From Sphingomonas sp. LY54 (GTDB taxonomy: Bacteria; Pseudomonadota; Alphaproteobacteria; Sphingomonadales; Sphingomonadaceae), in NCBI RefSeq assembly GCF_035594035.1, contig NZ_CP141588.1:744001-808000 (forward strand): a stretch of 64,000 bases of DNA, read 5' to 3'. Under the pieces are notes generated by a model, which was given only the letters and a program-made list of their open reading frames with translations, searched no databases and had not been told where the DNA came from. The stretch's first letter is position 1. Every line of letters begins with the position of its first letter. Both the position numbers and the translations under genes were made by a program. Below are positions 62,228-64,000 of this stretch, piece by piece.

Positions 62228-63499
62228 ATGACACCTTCGATCCGGCTTCTGGGGAAGCGGCGCTTCCTTCCCTTGTTCGCGACCCAGTTCCTGGGCGCGT
62301 TCAACGACAATCTGTTCAAGACGGCGATGGTGATCTTCGTCACCTATTACGTCTATTCCGACCCGACCAAGGAAGCGACGTTCAACGCGATCGCGGGGGG
62401 GATCTTCATCCTCCCCTTCTTCCTCTTCTCCGCGCTCGCCGGTCAGCTCGCCGATTCGATGGACAAGGCGCGGATCATCCGCTTCGTAAAGTCCGCCGAG
62501 ATCGCGATCATGGTCGTGGGCGCGATCGGCATCCTGCTCCACAACGTGCCGTTGATGCTCGCCGCTCTGTTCGCGATGGGCGTCCATTCGAGCTTCTTCG
62601 GCCCCATCAAATATGCGATCCTCCCGCAGCATCTTAAGAAGGACGAGGTGCTCGGCGGCACCGGCCTGGTCGAGGCGGGCACCTATTGCGCGATCCTGAT
62701 GGGGACGATCGCCGGCGGCCTGATCCCGCCCGCGGCCGCCGCCAGCGCGGTCTTGGGCGTCGCCATTCTCGGCCGCCTGACCGCCTCCACCGTGCCGCCC
62801 GCCCCGCCCGAGCCGGATGCGCCGATCGCCAAGATGGACTGGCACATCATCCGCGCCTCGATCACGCTGGTGAACGGCACGATGCACATCCCGCGCCTGT
62901 TCCTCGCCATCGTCGCGATCAGCTTCTTCTGGGCCGAGGGCGCGATCCTCGCCGCCCAGTTCCCGCCGCTCGTCAAGAACGTGCTCCACGCCAACGAGGA
63001 GGTCGCTACCCTCTTCCTCGCCATCTTCTCGGTCGGCGTCGCGCTCGGCTCGGTGCTGATCAACCGCCTGCTCGCCGGCCGCGTGCTCGCCAAATATTCG
63101 CCCGCCGCCGCGATTGCGATGGGCTTGTTCATCCTCCACCTCTACTGGAACGTCAGCCACTGGCCCGCCACCGGCGGCGAGCTGATGGATTTGCGCACCT
63201 TCGTGCTCATCCCCCAGGCCGAATGGGTGATGTTCGATCTGTTCGGGGTGGCCGTCGCCGGCGGCATGTTCGTCGTGCCGCTCTACGCCTTCCTGACCAC
63301 CACCGTGCACAAGTCGGAGACCGCGCGCACCGTGGCAGCGAACAACATCGTCAATTCGGGCGCGATGGTCGCCTCGGCGCTGATCCTGACCCTGCTCGTC
63401 CAGGCCGGCGTGTCGGTGGCGGAGACCCTGCTGATGGTCGCGGTGGCGAGCCCGGTCGCGGCGTGGATCGCGTGGAAGCTGCACCTCGCCTGCGACTGA
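62228..63499 (+). CDS. MFS transporter, LplT-like
   Basis: A 423-residue major facilitator with twelve spans. LGAFNDNLFKTAMVIFVTYYV at the start and VHSSFFGPIKYAILPQHLKKDEVLGGTGLVEAGTY in span 4/5 region match the lysophospholipid transporter LplT and the MFS half of Aas-type proteins (LGAFNDN / FFGPIKY motifs). LplT flips lyso-phospholipids back across the inner membrane for re-acylation; no acyltransferase gene is adjacent here. The start ATG 62228 lies 32 nt after pepA, suggesting co-transcription. Confidence 0.83.
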   Translation: MTPSIRLLGKRRFLPLFATQFLGAFNDNLFKTAMVIFVTYYVYSDPTKEATFNAIAGGIFILPFFLFSALAGQLADSMDKARIIRFVKSAEIAIMVVGAIGILLHNVPLMLAALFAMGVHSSFFGPIKYAILPQHLKKDEVLGGTGLVEAGTYCAILMGTIAGGLIPPAAAASAVLGVAILGRLTASTVPPAPPEPDAPIAKMDWHIIRASITLVNGTMHIPRLFLAIVAISFFWAEGAILAAQFPPLVKNVLHANEEVATLFLAIFSVGVALGSVLINRLLAGRVLAKYSPAAAIAMGLFILHLYWNVSHWPATGGELMDLRTFVLIPQAEWVMFDLFGVAVAGGMFVVPLYAFLTTTVHKSETARTVAANNIVNSGAMVASALILTLLVQAGVSVAETLLMVAVASPVAAWIAWKLHLACD

Positions 63500-63509
63500 G
63501 CGGGCGGTT

Positions 63510-63680
63510 TTAGCCGAACAGGGTCCCGAAGAAGACCAGCCCGCCGACCCAGCCGGCGGCGAACAGTTTCAGGTCCTCGAGCGCCTTACCGGCATCGACG
63601 GCGGGCGCGGGCTTCTCCCAGGCGATCGCCCGGGCATGCGGGCCGACGCGGCGGACGATGAGGGGCGTGAGGCGGTTCAT
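63510..63680 (-). CDS. 56-residue membrane-anchored small protein
   Basis: Reads MNRLTPLIVRRVGPHARAIA, then a short linker and a C-terminal hydrophobic segment FAAGWVGGLVFFGTLFG. A TAAGGC ribosome-binding site precedes the ATG at 63680. A stop in a sensible position and a coherent single-span pattern support a real gene; function unknown. It is convergent with the MFS gene. Confidence 0.5.
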   Translation of the reverse strand: MNRLTPLIVRRVGPHARAIAWEKPAPAVDAGKALEDLKLFAAGWVGGLVFFGTLFG

Positions 63681-63785
63681 GCCTTACGAGTTAATGATTT
63701 GTTTACCAGCGCTTCAAGGGGGCCCGACCGGGTCCGCAACGGCTGTTCCGACTTGGCACACGTTTCGTCGCACGCCGCGCAAACG

Positions 63786-63822
63786 GAAACGGCCGCATCC
63801 CGTGTGGAATGCGGCCGTTTCG
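63786..63822 (-). terminator. Stem-loop downstream of tRNA-Ala
   Basis: AAACGGCCGCAT / ATGCGGCCGTTT, a 12-bp stem with a ~10-nt loop, 8 nt past the tRNA CCA end on the minus strand and followed by a few T residues. A terminator for the tRNA gene is likely. Confidence 0.7.
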
Positions 63823-63829
63823 GAAAAGA

Positions 63830-63905
<76 letters not shown>

Positions 63906-63957
63906 GATCTTTTGAGCCGCCGAAACTGGGCTTCGGCGGTGTCCCTGTGGGCGCTGC

Positions 63958-63986
63958 CTCTAGGAGAGGTTGCAGCGCCCTGGCAA
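63958..63986 (-). promoter_or_regulatory. Candidate promoter of tRNA-Ala
   Basis: On the minus strand TTGCCA (63986-63981) and CTAGAG (63963-63958), 17 nt apart, lie 52 nt upstream of the tRNA. A sigma70-like arrangement. Confidence 0.5.
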
Positions 63987-64000
63987 GGGTCTTTTTTAAA

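Overview
The window is GC-rich alphaproteobacterial chromosome, most likely from Sphingomonadales. Pointers are two large Caulobacter/Sphingomonas-type TonB-dependent receptors, a DUF2794 gene, a phoR-pstSCAB-phoU-phoB locus, an unusually large NAD-glutamate dehydrogenase, an HprK-rel-A/PqqD cassette, and GC-rich palindromic repeats of the kind scattered through sphingomonad genomes. Nothing looks like a phage, plasmid, insertion sequence or CRISPR array. One tRNA gene (Ala, GGC) lies at the right edge.

Layout. 0-1.5 kb: the start of proA and all of proB (proline synthesis), leftward. 1.6-4.3 kb: a HExxH metallopeptidase and a metacaspase-like protein, convergent and overlapping tail to tail. 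4.6-9.3 kb: a di-haem c-type lipoprotein, exonuclease III plus hypoxanthine-DNA glycosylase, a TauE/SafE permease and an enoyl-CoA hydratase. 9.3-30.4 kb: a block I read as a phosphate-starvation island. It holds a CYTH protein, a second PhoB, a complete leftward type II secretion operon gspC-N, a lipoprotein plus TonB receptor pair, a PDZ-containing second GspC, a small TPR lipoprotein and another TonB receptor. Seven promoters in this block, and the pstS promoter at 46.2 kb, carry 7-bp CTGTCAC-like half-sites repeated exactly every 11 bp (Pho boxes). At five of the seven a CCTANN/CTAGAA-type -10 element starts 8 nt after the last half-site, and at the other two a GCTGAA element does.

30.4-34.7 kb: a MarR regulator, a DUF488 protein with a uracil-DNA glycosylase-like protein, a soluble histidine kinase and two Rnk/GreA-C-like proteins. 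34.7-42.3 kb: NAD-glutamate dehydrogenase, glmS, glmU and gph. 42.3-44.9 kb: a four-gene leftward cassette of nucleotidyltransferase, HprK-related kinase, PqqD-like protein and a small Tat-exported protein. It resembles the tailoring part of a RiPP cluster without the maturation enzymes. 45.0-52.4 kb: phoR-pstS-pstC-pstA-pstB-phoU-phoB, with an intrinsic terminator between pstS and pstC. 52.4-64 kb: a Thr/Gln-rich secreted protein, a short-chain dehydrogenase, a multispan membrane protein, DUF2794, cysE, ahpC/ahpD divergent from oxyR, a fasciclin lipoprotein, pgsA-moaD-moaE, an exported M17 aminopeptidase, an LplT-like MFS protein, a 56-residue membrane protein and tRNA-Ala.

Working model: on phosphate depletion PhoR/PhoB, with or without the second PhoB, switch on PstSCAB uptake. 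They also switch on a dedicated type II secretion machine, surface lipoproteins, two outer-membrane receptors and a triphosphate/polyphosphate-related CYTH protein, so that phosphate could be released from and imported as organic or polymeric substrates. The promoter logic is read directly from the sequence; the substrates are inference.
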